DNA from: CAVPKN01 sp964588495
GTDB lineage: Bacteria; Chlamydiota; Chlamydiia; Chlamydiales; JAAKFR01
DNA: 31,916 bases
Assembly (NCBI GenBank): GCA_964588495.1
Contig: CAZPPS010000027.1
Span: 1-31,916 of the forward strand
Direction of reading: 5' to 3'
Part shown: piece by piece, positions 16,548-24,634 of the stretch
How positions within the stretch are numbered: position 1 is the stretch's first letter
Layout: every line of letters begins with the position of its first letter
Notes under the pieces: generated by a model
Seen by the model: the letters and a program-made list of their open reading frames with translations, nothing else
Database searches by the model: none
What the model was told of the DNA's origin: nothing
Program-made: the position numbers and the translations under genes

Positions 16548-17504
16548 ATGTCTTATTCCTTAACAGAAATAGCAGAAAATGGAGTCAAGGGTCTAGGCTA
16601 TTTTTTCGACCCTTTAGGCTGGTCTAGCGAAAGAGATTGGGGAGATCGTACAGCAGCAAAAGTTGTAGTTACCGGTCTCAGTGTTTTTGCCGGAATTGCC
16701 ACGGTAGGACTATTTCATGGCGGCTATCACGGCATTCACAAACTAGTCTCATATTGCACTTCTACCAAGAAGGAGCCCCAGGATTTGATAGACGGAGTAG
16801 TGCAGCAAAAGGCGTTTCTTATTGACTCTGATGAATCTTTAGATTCAATTGAGGACATCGAGATCAGAAAACCGCCAGGCATCTACAAAATAAAATCTTC
16901 GGTCGGCGAAGTTTTTTCAACCTACAGGGAACAATTTTTGAATGATTACGCTAAAGTCATGTCTGTTATTCACAAAAATAGGGATTATTCCACACTTCTA
17001 GAGGATTTTGGTTTGCAAGACGAGGTACAAAGTCAAGAAGTTGTTTATGCCGATAGTGCTTGCAAAGATCTCGATTCAGAAGATATTGAGGTCAAAACCG
17101 CAAAACTAAATGAATTATGTAAAAAAACTGAAAATCAAGAACTTGCATCAAAAGAGACTTTTGGCATCTATAAAAAAGGGGATAAATTTTTCATAAACTT
17201 ATTTTCTGGTGCAGGTCAACCGGGGGCTGATTATTCAGAGGGCCCAGAGGCAGGCATTGATGCACATGGAGTCTTTCTTAGGTTTCAAGACGGCTGGAAT
17301 TCAAGCTCTCAAGACGATAAAAAATGGCATCGACAAAGGATTGAGCTCGCTGTAGAACTTGAAAAGCAACAAAATCGAATTGAAGGCGACACTCTTTATT
17401 TTGAAAATTTAGGGGCTGCCTTTGTCTTTCTTCAATACACAGGACGCTATTCTGGCCAAGATGCAATTATTGAAAAGTATCGAGACGAGCTTGCTGATAT
17501 CTAA
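16548..17504 (+). CDS. Unknown protein with one membrane segment, possible effector
   Basis: No family is recognised in this 318-residue protein. A single hydrophobic stretch lies at about residues 37-56 (VVVTGLSVFAGIATVGL), with His/Gly-rich HGGYHGIH directly after it. There is no cleavable signal peptide. Residues 75-210 are acidic and helical. The C-terminal 110 residues look globular, with FFINLFSGAGQPGADY, AGIDAHGVFLRFQDGW and TLYFENLGAAFVFLQYTGRY. It stands alone between the arginine genes and yajC, behind a strong promoter, and is followed by three copies of an 18 bp palindrome. Membrane association and lineage-specific character suggest a host-interaction protein, but that is only inference. 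Confidence 0.6.
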   Translation: MSYSLTEIAENGVKGLGYFFDPLGWSSERDWGDRTAAKVVVTGLSVFAGIATVGLFHGGYHGIHKLVSYCTSTKKEPQDLIDGVVQQKAFLIDSDESLDSIEDIEIRKPPGIYKIKSSVGEVFSTYREQFLNDYAKVMSVIHKNRDYSTLLEDFGLQDEVQSQEVVYADSACKDLDSEDIEVKTAKLNELCKKTENQELASKETFGIYKKGDKFFINLFSGAGQPGADYSEGPEAGIDAHGVFLRFQDGWNSSSQDDKKWHRQRIELAVELEKQQNRIEGDTLYFENLGAAFVFLQYTGRYSGQDAIIEKYRDELADI

Positions 17505-17544
17505 TGGGAGCAGCGCAAAGACAGACGCGCCTCTCCTGGCAGTA

Positions 17545-17655
17545 GCGGCGATTCTTCGCCGCCCTTAAATGGGAGCTGTGCCTGTTTGGCCTTGGCGGCG
17601 AAGAATCGCCGCTAATATGTGAAAAACCTCTCGAAGGGCGGCGAAGAATCGCCGC
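17545..17655. repeat. Three copies of an 18 bp REP-like palindrome
   Basis: GCGGCGATTCTTCGCCGC occurs at 17545-17562 and its complement at 17595-17612 and 17638-17655, with identical sequence. Each unit is itself a hairpin (7 bp stem GCGGCGA/TCGCCGC, 4-base loop), and neighbouring units in opposite orientation can also pair. They lie in the gap between two convergent genes, as REP/BIME elements do. They may act as terminators or RNA-stability elements. Confidence 0.75.
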
Positions 17656-17670
17656 ACTCCAAGGAATGTT

Positions 17671-18045
17671 TTAGGTATTGGTTTCTTCAGTTTTAGCTGA
17701 GTCGTCCTTAGCTTTGACTTCGTTAATCGCTCCTTTGAGGAACTCGATTTTTGAGCCGTCAACCATTTTGACAATCACAGTTTGCTCTTTGATGGCGTCG
17801 ATGGTGCCTACGATGCCCATAGCAGTTACTGAATCCCCTTTTTTCATGGAACCGCGCTTTTTCTCCATTTCTTTGCGACGTCTTTGTTCAGGGCGCCATA
17901 AGATAAAGTAGAAAAACACAATCGCAATCGCGATCATAATCAGTGTTTGCCAAAATGAGCTCTGTGAGCGTGCAGCTTCATCATCTGCTGCAAACAATGC
18001 CATTGGGGCTAGCAGGAATGCAAAAAATGCAAAAAATTTGTTCAT
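17671..18045 (-). CDS. yajC: Preprotein translocase subunit YajC
   Basis: YajC is an inner-membrane accessory of SecYEG/SecDF. The 124-residue protein starts at ATG 18045 behind AAGGAAAG. It has a hydrophobic N-terminal stretch resembling a signal sequence (residues 1-19). The family-defining single span follows (TLIMIAIAIVFFYFILWRPEQRRRKEME), then a small globular part with KKGDSVTAMGIVGTIDAI. The extra N-terminal hydrophobic segment is common in chlamydial homologues as far as I recall. The C-terminus is charged. It lies downstream of the rRNA methyltransferase gene on the same strand, with about 57 bases between them. Confidence 0.92.
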   Translation of the reverse strand: MNKFFAFFAFLLAPMALFAADDEAARSQSSFWQTLIMIAIAIVFFYFILWRPEQRRRKEMEKKRGSMKKGDSVTAMGIVGTIDAIKEQTVIVKMVDGSKIEFLKGAINEVKAKDDSAKTEETNT

Positions 18046-18102
18046 AGAACTTTCCTTTAAAGAATTCAAAAGAAGAGAGCATAGCAAAAAGGGGCGTCAA
18101 GT

Positions 18103-19272
18103 TCAAGCGGTGAGTGTTTTCCGTCTTAAGAGGGCAATATTTTCCACATGGGGAGTGTGGGGAAACTGATCGATGGGCTGTAAACTTTCCACTTCATAAT
18201 CGATGAGCGCTTTGCAATCCTCTGCCTGCGATACAGGATTACACGAAATATAGACAATTTTTGGTGGTTTGAGTTGGAGCAGATGGCCGATTGTCTTATT
18301 GCCTAAACCGACACGGGGAGGGTCCACAAAAACAGTTGTGGGCTCAAAAGGAAGATTTTTTAATTGATCTCCCACATCGCCCAGCACAATTTCCATATTG
18401 CCGATTCCGTTTTGCGCTAAATTATATTGGGCATCGTCCACCGCCTCAGGAACGATTTCAATACCAGCTACACGGCCAGCAGAGCTGCTTGCAAACATCC
18501 CAATGGCCCCTGTCCCGCAAAAAAGATCATAGACCCTTTCGTCATTTTCAAGATGAGCCACTTCTATGGCTTTTTGATAGATCATCTCAGCCTGGCAGGT
18601 ATTGGGCTGAAAAAATGAGGCCCCCCGGATCCGGAATTTGTAAGCTGTTTCTTTTTCTGTGTAGAGAATTTCGTGGATATGGTTTGCGCCGCTTAAAACT
18701 TCTTCTTCAAAGCGTGTAGGAACCCCTTTTTGGACAATTTGCCTTCTTAAAATGACAGAAGAGATATTTGGAAGAGCCTCCACAAAAGAGACTCTAGCGC
18801 TTTCACTAAAAGCATCCTCAGAGACAGTGAGCATCACCATTTTTTCGCCCGTCCGCAGGCCTTCTCGAACCGTCAGCGTACGGAGCAAGCCCCGATTTCC
18901 AGGGGGAAAATAGGCTTGAATCCCCTCCTCTTCCCACCAAGCACGCACATTTTGCAACACTTCGATAAACCAGGGATTCGTTAGGAAGCACTCTTCGAGA
19001 TTTTCGACTCTTCCCCTTTTTTTCATGAGCCCCAAGTATTGGGTGCCCGCTTTATCCTCTGAAAAAGAAAATTCCATTTTGTTCCGGTAACGCCAGACAG
19101 GATGGGCCGCAATAATCGGCTGAACTTTTCTTCCAAAGCAGCTCTCGATAAACTTTTCTTTGTGGAAAAGCTGTTCATCATAAGGAATATGTTGAAATTG
19201 ACAGCCGCCGCAAATGCGGAAATGGCGACATTTGGGTTCTATGGGTTCTTGGCAGGGGATCGTTAGTTTCAT
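18103..19272 (-). CDS. rlmD: 23S rRNA (uracil-5)-methyltransferase, RlmD/RumA family
   Basis: The protein is a SAM-dependent methyltransferase forming 5-methyluridine in 23S rRNA. In 389 residues it has N-terminal iron-sulfur cysteines Cys15, Cys21 and Cys24 (CRHFRICGGCQ). It has the SAM motif YDLFCGTGAIGMF, the conserved VFVDPPRVGL and the nucleophile Cys in YISCNP. It lacks a full TRAM domain at the N-terminus, so it is shorter than E. coli RlmD (433 residues). The precise target uridine (RlmD, RlmC or TrmA type) cannot be read from the sequence. Confidence 0.87.
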   Translation of the reverse strand: MKLTIPCQEPIEPKCRHFRICGGCQFQHIPYDEQLFHKEKFIESCFGRKVQPIIAAHPVWRYRNKMEFSFSEDKAGTQYLGLMKKRGRVENLEECFLTNPWFIEVLQNVRAWWEEEGIQAYFPPGNRGLLRTLTVREGLRTGEKMVMLTVSEDAFSESARVSFVEALPNISSVILRRQIVQKGVPTRFEEEVLSGANHIHEILYTEKETAYKFRIRGASFFQPNTCQAEMIYQKAIEVAHLENDERVYDLFCGTGAIGMFASSSAGRVAGIEIVPEAVDDAQYNLAQNGIGNMEIVLGDVGDQLKNLPFEPTTVFVDPPRVGLGNKTIGHLLQLKPPKIVYISCNPVSQAEDCKALIDYEVESLQPIDQFPHTPHVENIALLRRKTLTA

Positions 19273-19285
19273 AAGTACCTTTATT

Positions 19286-19392
19286 CCGTGCCCGTGCCTG
19301 TGCCCGTGCCTGTGCCCGCCCCTTTCCCGTAAGATCTAGGTCCTTAAAGGACGGGAATGGGCGGGCACGGGCACAGGCACGGGCACAGGCAC
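19286..19392. repeat. Large inverted repeat built from GTGCCC/GTGCCT hexamers
   Basis: The left arm, about 19286-19330, is a run of GTGCC(C/T) units ending CCCTTTCCCGT. The right arm, about 19351-19392, is its complement with one additional hexamer. The loop of about 20 bases contains AGATCT. The potential stem exceeds 35 bp and is very GC-rich. It separates the methyltransferase gene from hctA. The same hexamers occur at 11295-11326. Confidence 0.75.
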
Positions 19393-19415
19393 GTGAGAAG
19401 CATACAAAAACCCCA

Positions 19416-19444
19416 ATAAAAAAGGGAGGTTTTCAACCTCCCTT
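19416..19444 (-). terminator. Rho-independent terminator of hctA
   Basis: AAGGGAGGTT (19422-19431) pairs perfectly with AACCTCCCTT (19435-19444) around a 3-base loop. On the minus strand the stem is followed by a run of six T. It lies 33 bases beyond the hctA stop codon. Confidence 0.85.
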
Positions 19445-19477
19445 AAAATCCCACACAAGACGACTGTCTAAAAAAAA

Positions 19478-19882
19478 TTACTTCTTCTTAGATTTTGGCA
19501 ATTTGGCAGTAGCTTTTTTCTTAGCTGTCGCAACTTTAGCTTTTGGAGCAGGTGCTTTCTTTTGAGGCGCAGGTTTGGCCGACTTTGCTGGTTTAGCAGC
19601 CGGCTTAGCCGCAGGTTTGGCAGCAGGTTTTGCAGCTTTAGCTGGTGCTTTTTTAGGAGCCGCAGTTGCTTTTTTCTTTGCAGCTTTCGCTTTACCCATC
19701 GCGCCCGATTTATCGGCTTTGATAGATTCTTTGCGGTAGGTTTTAGCTACTTTTTCAAATTTGATAGAGCCTGTGCGCACTCTTTGAGCTGCCGCTTTAT
19801 TTCCTTCTTCAGCTTTGATTAAATCAGCCTGAATCTCATCCAGAAGGGTTTTTAAGGTTTTGCATGTGTCTTTTAGCGCCAT
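19478..19882 (-). CDS. hctA: Histone H1-like DNA-binding protein Hc1
   Basis: Hc1 condenses the chlamydial chromosome in the infectious elementary-body stage. The 134-residue protein has the conserved N-terminal helical part MALKDTCKTLKTLLDEIQ, then GNKAAAQRVRTGSIKFEK and YRKESIKADKSG, almost as in C. trachomatis Hc1. A Lys/Ala/Pro-rich tail begins at about residue 62 and includes four AAKP(A) units in tandem. AGGAGG lies about 10 bases before the ATG. Late-stage expression, and repression by a small RNA as known for C. trachomatis hctA (IhtA), are plausible but not shown by this sequence. The gene is the strongest taxonomic marker in the window. Confidence 0.95.
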   Translation of the reverse strand: MALKDTCKTLKTLLDEIQADLIKAEEGNKAAAQRVRTGSIKFEKVAKTYRKESIKADKSGAMGKAKAAKKKATAAPKKAPAKAAKPAAKPAAKPAAKPAKSAKPAPQKKAPAPKAKVATAKKKATAKLPKSKKK

Positions 19883-19982
19883 ATAGGGTAGACCTCCTCG
19901 TCCATTTCAAACTTTAAGTTATTCAGGTGCGGTTTTCAAGGCCGCCCTTTTCTACAATTAATGAGTAGATATAATGTAGGGT

Positions 19983-22900
19983 ATGCGAGTGCAACTTTTT
20001 CTTCTATTTTTTCTTTTCATAACCACCACTTCCTTTTTTTGGAACGGCGAAAAAAAACAGGTGCGAGAGCTTACGCAGAATGCAGAAACAGCCATTTCTA
20101 ACTCAGAATTTGAGTCTGCTAAACCTGAGCTTGAAGAGCTTTTGACACACCTCGACCCCTCTTTGAAAACCACCTCCAAAAAATATCGGGAGGACTGGGA
20201 GCCTTATGTGGATGCTGTTTTGCGTCTCGGCAACTGTTATGAAGAGCTGGGTCAAAAAGAGGATTGTGAAAAGCTTCTGACAGAGGTTTTGGCGAAAAAA
20301 CCACCCGAAAATCAGATTTGCCGCATTGAGCTGATGAAGGCCCGAATTTTGCCTCCACAAGTGGCCTACACCTTAATGTTAGAAATCAAATCCAAATACG
20401 CCATTGAAAATTGGCCGGTAAAAGAACTTTCATTTTTTCAGGCTTTGGAAGAAACGTTGAATACGCGATTTGAAACGCTTACTCAAAAAGCCAGGCGTGC
20501 CATGACCGCAGGTTTCTTTGAGGAAGCGATTTCCGCTTATGAAGAGATCCTCTCTGCCCTCGACCAGGGGCATTACCCCAAAATGAAAAATGGGCAACCT
20601 TTTGCGGTAAAAGTGTTGCGCTACAGATTAGCAGAGGCCCATTTTTTGGCAGCTGATTACACAAATGCCCTCACCATTTGCGAAAAAGAAATCGCCAATG
20701 GAGACAAAATTGATCGGGAAATGCTCTATTTGTGTGCCTTATGTTACCAAAAAAAGCATGAATACGACACTGCTCTCAATCGTTTTTATACCTATTTAAA
20801 TCTGAGCGATCAAACCGATCAACAGCGGTGTGATGAACACTACGCACATGCCCTTTTTGAAATTGGCCTTAAATTTTACCAAAAAGGGCAACTGGAAAAG
20901 GCGCGTCACTATTTTGACGGGGCAAAACTGGGTGATTGCCGACCAGCGCATCTATCTTTGATTTACCTAGCACGCATCGCTTTAGAGGAAAACAGACCAG
21001 AAATCGTAGAGAAACTCCTCGAAGTGCCCTTGAGTAAGATCAAAGAGCCCGATCCCCTTTATTACGAATGTTTGTATCTGAAGGGACGGAGCGCCTTTGC
21101 CCTGAAAGACTACACCTTAGCACAAAACGTGCTTGAAAAATCACTTGCCCACATAAATGCTTCCTGGCATGTCCACGCTCTCTATTATCTTGGCTGGAGC
21201 CATCTGCAGCTTGGAAGTGTTCCCAAACAGAAAAATGAGGAACGCTTTAAATTTTTAAAAGCTGCAAATGAGTGCTTTGAAAAGCTTCAAGGAAGCTATC
21301 CAGATGAGGCCCTTAGCCTTTCTTTAGCACAAATGTATTTACTCCATTTTACTTATTTCAAAGATGAAAGGGCGCTGAGAAAAATGCAGCTTACCCTCCG
21401 CTCTAGCCAAGATCAATTTTCCATAGACGGACAACTTTCTTCCCTACTTCTTCTTGCAAAAGGAGCCTCAAATTACAAAGAGAAAGAAGATCTTTTGGCA
21501 AAAGCGACAACCGAACAGTTTAAAAAGACTTCCGGATACGCAAGCGCCTGTTATCAAAGAGGCTTAAACCATTTTGAACATGGATTTTTTGATCTGGCCA
21601 TCGAAGATCTTGAAAAGGCCCTATTGCGTGCAGAAAAGGGCTGCGAAGCTGCCCAAATCCTAAAACTCAACGCAAAATCCCATTTTTGCCGAAATAATGC
21701 AGAAGAAGCTCTGGCTCTTATCGACAAACTCCTTCTCCACTATTCAGAAAGTGACGTTCTAAAAGAAGAGACTCTCTACCTAAAGGCCATGGCCATCTCC
21801 AAACTTCCCAAATCAGCTGGTTATTCAGTAGAAGGGGCTTTAAAAACCCTTTTGGAAAGCTATCCTAATGGCCGTTATCAAGCCGATGCCCTCTACGCGC
21901 TGGGGGCTCACTATTATTCAGCCAAACAGTTTGAAAGGGCAAAAAACATATTTGTCCGTTTAAGCGAGCAGCATCCACAATTTGAGCATGCTCCGGCAAG
22001 CCTTTTCTGGGCAGCAGAGGCAGCTTCCTTTATAGGCGAAGACCCTTCGATTTATCGTATTAAAACTGTCACAAACTACCCTGAAAGTGAATGGGCAGCC
22101 GAATGTTATATCCGCCATTTTCCTTACTCCATTTATCTCGAAGGGGAAACAAGAGCTATAGAGCATCTGAAAAAATTTGAGGAGCTATTTCCAAACGCTC
22201 CCCATCTCATTTCTGTCAATTACCTGCTCGGCATCAATGAAAAAGAGCCCGCAGCTGCCAAAAGATACTTTAAAAAGACTCTCACCGCCTTTTCCAAATA
22301 CCGGCAAAAAAAAGGAACGCTAGCCCGTATTTCTCAAACTATCTCCGAACAAATCGCGTCCCCGTTGGTTGAGATTCCTTCTCAGCATAGCGAGGTCGTG
22401 TCGCCAGAACACTGTCCTCGCTATGCTGGGAAGGAAGATCGGCCTACGGGGTGCGCGAGTTGCCGGAGAGAGTGTGAGAAATGCGGGCTAGAAGAGAGCT
22501 ACATCTATTTCCGCTACAAAGCCATGCTGGCGCTGTCTCAGCTCGAATTTGAGGAGTGCGAGCCCTTCCTGACAGGCATTCTCCATGAATTTTCCCAGGA
22601 AGAAAACCCGCTGACTACACGTTTGAAGCTGCAAAGTGGCTATCCTCAGCTTCTAGAGGAGGCCGAATTTAAACTGGCCCACCATTTCCTAACACAAGGC
22701 AAAGATTTAAATGCCCAAAAAATCTGGATGCAAATGCTTGCAAGGTATGGCGAGGCTGAAATCAGCTGCGGCGGAATTCTCTCTCAGGTTTGGCAAGGTC
22801 TTGGAACCCTTTCTTTAAAATGCCAGGATTATGAGACCGCTCTAAAAAGCTTTGAAACAGCTCTGGAGTGCGGACATGGCTATTTGACAGAAGAACAGGA

Positions 22901-23162
22901 GCTTTCACTTTGGCTTGCCCAAAGCGATGCCTACAGGGGCAAAAAAGAGTATGACACGGCCATGCGCTTTTTATCGCGCATCATCAACGCAGAAACGGCA
23001 TCACCTCTGAAGATGAAAGCCATGTATTTGCGCGCAGAACTTTACGAATTGGAAGGACGGGCAGAGCTGGCGGTCCGTCAACTGGAAGCCACCTCCAAAA
23101 AGGGGGGCGATTGGGCGCTAAAAGCGCAAGAGAAGCTAAAAATAAAATATGGATATGAATAA
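19983..23162 (+). CDS. Large TPR-repeat protein, likely periplasmic, of an Exb/Tol operon
   Basis: The 1059-residue protein begins with a hydrophobic export signal (residues 3-20, ending SFFWNGEKK). The rest is helical, with many TPR-like units (for example YTNALTICEKEIANGD, YDTALNRFYTYLNL, FDLAIEDLEKALLRA, FERAKNIFVRLSEQHP, YETALKSFETALECG). It probably forms a superhelical scaffold in the periplasm and might link the ExbB/ExbD motor to envelope partners, like the TPR protein CpoB/YbgF of Tol systems, though it is far larger. Residues 792-825 are encoded by a palindromic insert. They begin a stretch with His810, Cys811, Cys824, Cys827, Cys831 and Cys834 that does not look like TPR sequence. 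TATAAT at 19970-19975 is very close to the ATG. The exbB start follows the stop codon directly. Confidence 0.75.
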   Translation: MRVQLFLLFFLFITTTSFFWNGEKKQVRELTQNAETAISNSEFESAKPELEELLTHLDPSLKTTSKKYREDWEPYVDAVLRLGNCYEELGQKEDCEKLLTEVLAKKPPENQICRIELMKARILPPQVAYTLMLEIKSKYAIENWPVKELSFFQALEETLNTRFETLTQKARRAMTAGFFEEAISAYEEILSALDQGHYPKMKNGQPFAVKVLRYRLAEAHFLAADYTNALTICEKEIANGDKIDREMLYLCALCYQKKHEYDTALNRFYTYLNLSDQTDQQRCDEHYAHALFEIGLKFYQKGQLEKARHYFDGAKLGDCRPAHLSLIYLARIALEENRPEIVEKLLEVPLSKIKEPDPLYYECLYLKGRSAFALKDYTLAQNVLEKSLAHINASWHVHALYYLGWSHLQLGSVPKQKNEERFKFLKAANECFEKLQGSYPDEALSLSLAQMYLLHFTYFKDERALRKMQLTLRSSQDQFSIDGQLSSLLLLAKGASNYKEKEDLLAKATTEQFKKTSGYASACYQRGLNHFEHGFFDLAIEDLEKALLRAEKGCEAAQILKLNAKSHFCRNNAEEALALIDKLLLHYSESDVLKEETLYLKAMAISKLPKSAGYSVEGALKTLLESYPNGRYQADALYALGAHYYSAKQFERAKNIFVRLSEQHPQFEHAPASLFWAAEAASFIGEDPSIYRIKTVTNYPESEWAAECYIRHFPYSIYLEGETRAIEHLKKFEELFPNAPHLISVNYLLGINEKEPAAAKRYFKKTLTAFSKYRQKKGTLARISQTISEQIASPLVEIPSQHSEVVSPEHCPRYAGKEDRPTGCASCRRECEKCGLEESYIYFRYKAMLALSQLEFEECEPFLTGILHEFSQEENPLTTRLKLQSGYPQLLEEAEFKLAHHFLTQGKDLNAQKIWMQMLARYGEAEISCGGILSQVWQGLGTLSLKCQDYETALKSFETALECGHGYLTEEQELSLWLAQSDAYRGKKEYDTAMRFLSRIINAETASPLKMKAMYLRAELYELEGRAELAVRQLEATSKKGGDWALKAQEKLKIKYGYE
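22356..22456. repeat. Palindromic element inserted in frame in the TPR gene
   Basis: Arms at 22356-22395 and 22416-22456 pair with few mismatches around a 20-base loop. The best core is TCAGCATAGCGAGG against CCTCGCTATGC. The base composition is richer in GC than the surrounding gene. The reading frame stays open through both arms and the loop. Location and structure recall the Rickettsia palindromic elements found inside genes, but no family relation is implied. Confidence 0.65.
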
Positions 23163-23816
23163 ATGGTCGCTACAATACTAAAAGACTTCGTCCTCCGCTA
23201 CTTCACAGAAGGAAATGTCATCCTAATCATCATCGCAGGCTGTTCCCTGATTGCGATGACTATTTTTTTTGAACGGATTTTCCATTTAAGAAAATCGGAG
23301 ATCGATACCAATAAGTTCATTATCCATCTGCGCAAGGCCCTTCACGAGCAAAATATCATCGAAGGGGTGCGCATCTGTGAAGAGACACGTGGAGCCATTG
23401 CCAATATCGTTAAAGCAGGTTTGATGAGACATGAAAGGGGGCGGGAAGAGATCGAAGCGGGCATGGAGATTGCCGGCTTAAGCGAAATTGCAAGATTAGA
23501 AAAAAATGCCAAAATCCTCTCCATTATTTCACATATCACCCCTTTAATTGGCCTCTTGGGCACTGTCATGGGCTTTATTCAAGCCTTTTCTGAGATGCGA
23601 GCCACAGGTTTGATGGACATTTCAACCACGCGGGTTGGCGAATCGATGGAATATGCCCTTGTCACAACTGCTGCCGGGCTTGTCGTGGCAATCCCCACAC
23701 TTGTTGCCTATAATTACCTTGTCTCAAGAGTCAAAGGTCTGGTTTTAGAGATCCAAATCACCTCCTCAGATGTGGTCGATCTGCTCACCAATCGCAAAGG
23801 ACCGTATGAAATTTAA
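23163..23816 (+). CDS. exbB: ExbB/TolQ-type proton channel subunit
   Basis: This is a MotA/TolQ/ExbB-family inner-membrane protein of 217 residues. It has a first span at about 17-36 (VILIIIAGCSLIAMTIFF), a cytoplasmic domain, and two further spans. The family core ISHITPLIGLLGTVMGFIQAF is present, and the third span follows EYALVTTAAGLVVAIPTLVAYNY. With ExbD it forms the proton-driven motor for TonB- or Tol-type energy transfer. The ATG directly follows the stop codon of the TPR gene and the 3' end overlaps exbD by 11 bases. Chlamydial annotations may call it tolQ; the two names are not separable here. Confidence 0.9.
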   Translation: MVATILKDFVLRYFTEGNVILIIIAGCSLIAMTIFFERIFHLRKSEIDTNKFIIHLRKALHEQNIIEGVRICEETRGAIANIVKAGLMRHERGREEIEAGMEIAGLSEIARLEKNAKILSIISHITPLIGLLGTVMGFIQAFSEMRATGLMDISTTRVGESMEYALVTTAAGLVVAIPTLVAYNYLVSRVKGLVLEIQITSSDVVDLLTNRKGPYEI

Positions 23817-24258
23817 AACAACTTTAGAGCCCACAACTGCTTTAATTGACCTGACTCCCCTTGTCGATGTGGTTTTTTTGATGCTTGTTTTCTTTATCAT
23901 CACCTCTGACATCCTTCCTTTGAAGTCTTTAAACATCCAAAATCCCACCCTCGAGCGTCCGTCGCCGCCCCGTACTTCTCAAATCCTGGTCGTCATGGAT
24001 GCTCAAAATGTGATCTACGTGGGTTCTAAAAAGGAAATTGTGGATTTGGAATCTTTTCAAGGTAGTTTAAAATCAGAAATCCAAACAACCCTTGAAACAC
24101 ATCCAGGAGCGGATACAACAGTTGTGCTCAGTATTGATAAAAGGGTGGAATATGGCGATTTTCTCCGTCTTTTTTCACTGGCGCAAGAATCGGGAGTCAA
24201 ATTAAGGCTGGTCTATCATGACACATCTGATACGCATTACAAAAACAACAAAATTTAA
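23806..24258 (+). CDS. exbD: ExbD/TolR-type subunit
   Basis: The 150-residue protein starts at ATG 23806, inside the end of exbB, with AAAGGA upstream. It has a short cytoplasmic part and one membrane span with the essential proton-path aspartate, Asp21, in LTPLVDVVFLMLVFFIIT. A periplasmic domain of about 110 residues follows, with the family pattern VVLSIDKRVEYGDFLRLFSLAQESGV. It partners ExbB. The next gene overlaps its 3' end by 41 bases, an unusually long overlap that suggests tight translational coupling. Confidence 0.9.
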   Translation: MKFKTTLEPTTALIDLTPLVDVVFLMLVFFIITSDILPLKSLNIQNPTLERPSPPRTSQILVVMDAQNVIYVGSKKEIVDLESFQGSLKSEIQTTLETHPGADTTVVLSIDKRVEYGDFLRLFSLAQESGVKLRLVYHDTSDTHYKNNKI

Positions 24259-24634
24259 AGTCGCCAAAAACGACTCTGGGCTGCGTTCAGAGCTATTCAA
24301 GGGTCTATTTTTGGCCCTTCTGATCCATTTAGCCCTTTTTTTGGTTTTTCGGATTGTCACCCTTCCTAATCTCGATACGATTGCAATCATTGCCCCTATT
24401 AATGTCGAAATCGATTTAAGCACAGGGGAGATCGATGTCCTCCCACTTGTCTCTGAAAATCCTTTTTCTTCGCAAAAACTTGAGCCTTATCCCATTGATA
24501 CACTGGCCCAAATCACAACTGTGTCAGAAGAAGATTTTTTGATCTTACGCATGCCTGTAAGCTATGAAAATGACAAGGTGGAAGAGGCGGTGATTCCCTA
24601 CCAATCTCTTTATCTTGAGGAGGACCTTCTGTGA
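24218..24634 (+). CDS. Short TonB/TolA-like membrane-anchored protein
   Basis: The 138-residue protein has a basic N-terminus (residues 1-27) and one span (about 28-47, GLFLALLIHLALFLVF). His37 sits inside the membrane, as does the essential histidine in the anchor of TonB and TolA. A periplasmic part of about 90 residues follows without the Pro-rich linker or a recognisable TonB C-terminal domain. The position directly after exbB and exbD, and the anchor histidine, support a role as the third component of the energy-transduction complex. From memory the equivalent slot in Chlamydia (between exbD and tolB) holds a short protein of unknown function, so it may be a homologue. Confidence 0.6.
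   Translation: MTHLIRITKTTKFKVAKNDSGLRSELFKGLFLALLIHLALFLVFRIVTLPNLDTIAIIAPINVEIDLSTGEIDVLPLVSENPFSSQKLEPYPIDTLAQITTVSEEDFLILRMPVSYENDKVEEAVIPYQSLYLEEDLL

Noticed and set aside
17565..17774. A minus-strand reading frame across the 18 bp palindromes.
   Set aside because: It overlaps yajC in another frame and consists largely of repeat sequence without protein features.
19562..19822. An 86-residue Arg/Phe/Ser-rich frame opposite hctA.
   Set aside because: It is the antisense shadow of the Lys/Ala-rich Hc1 coding sequence; the composition follows from the complementary codons.
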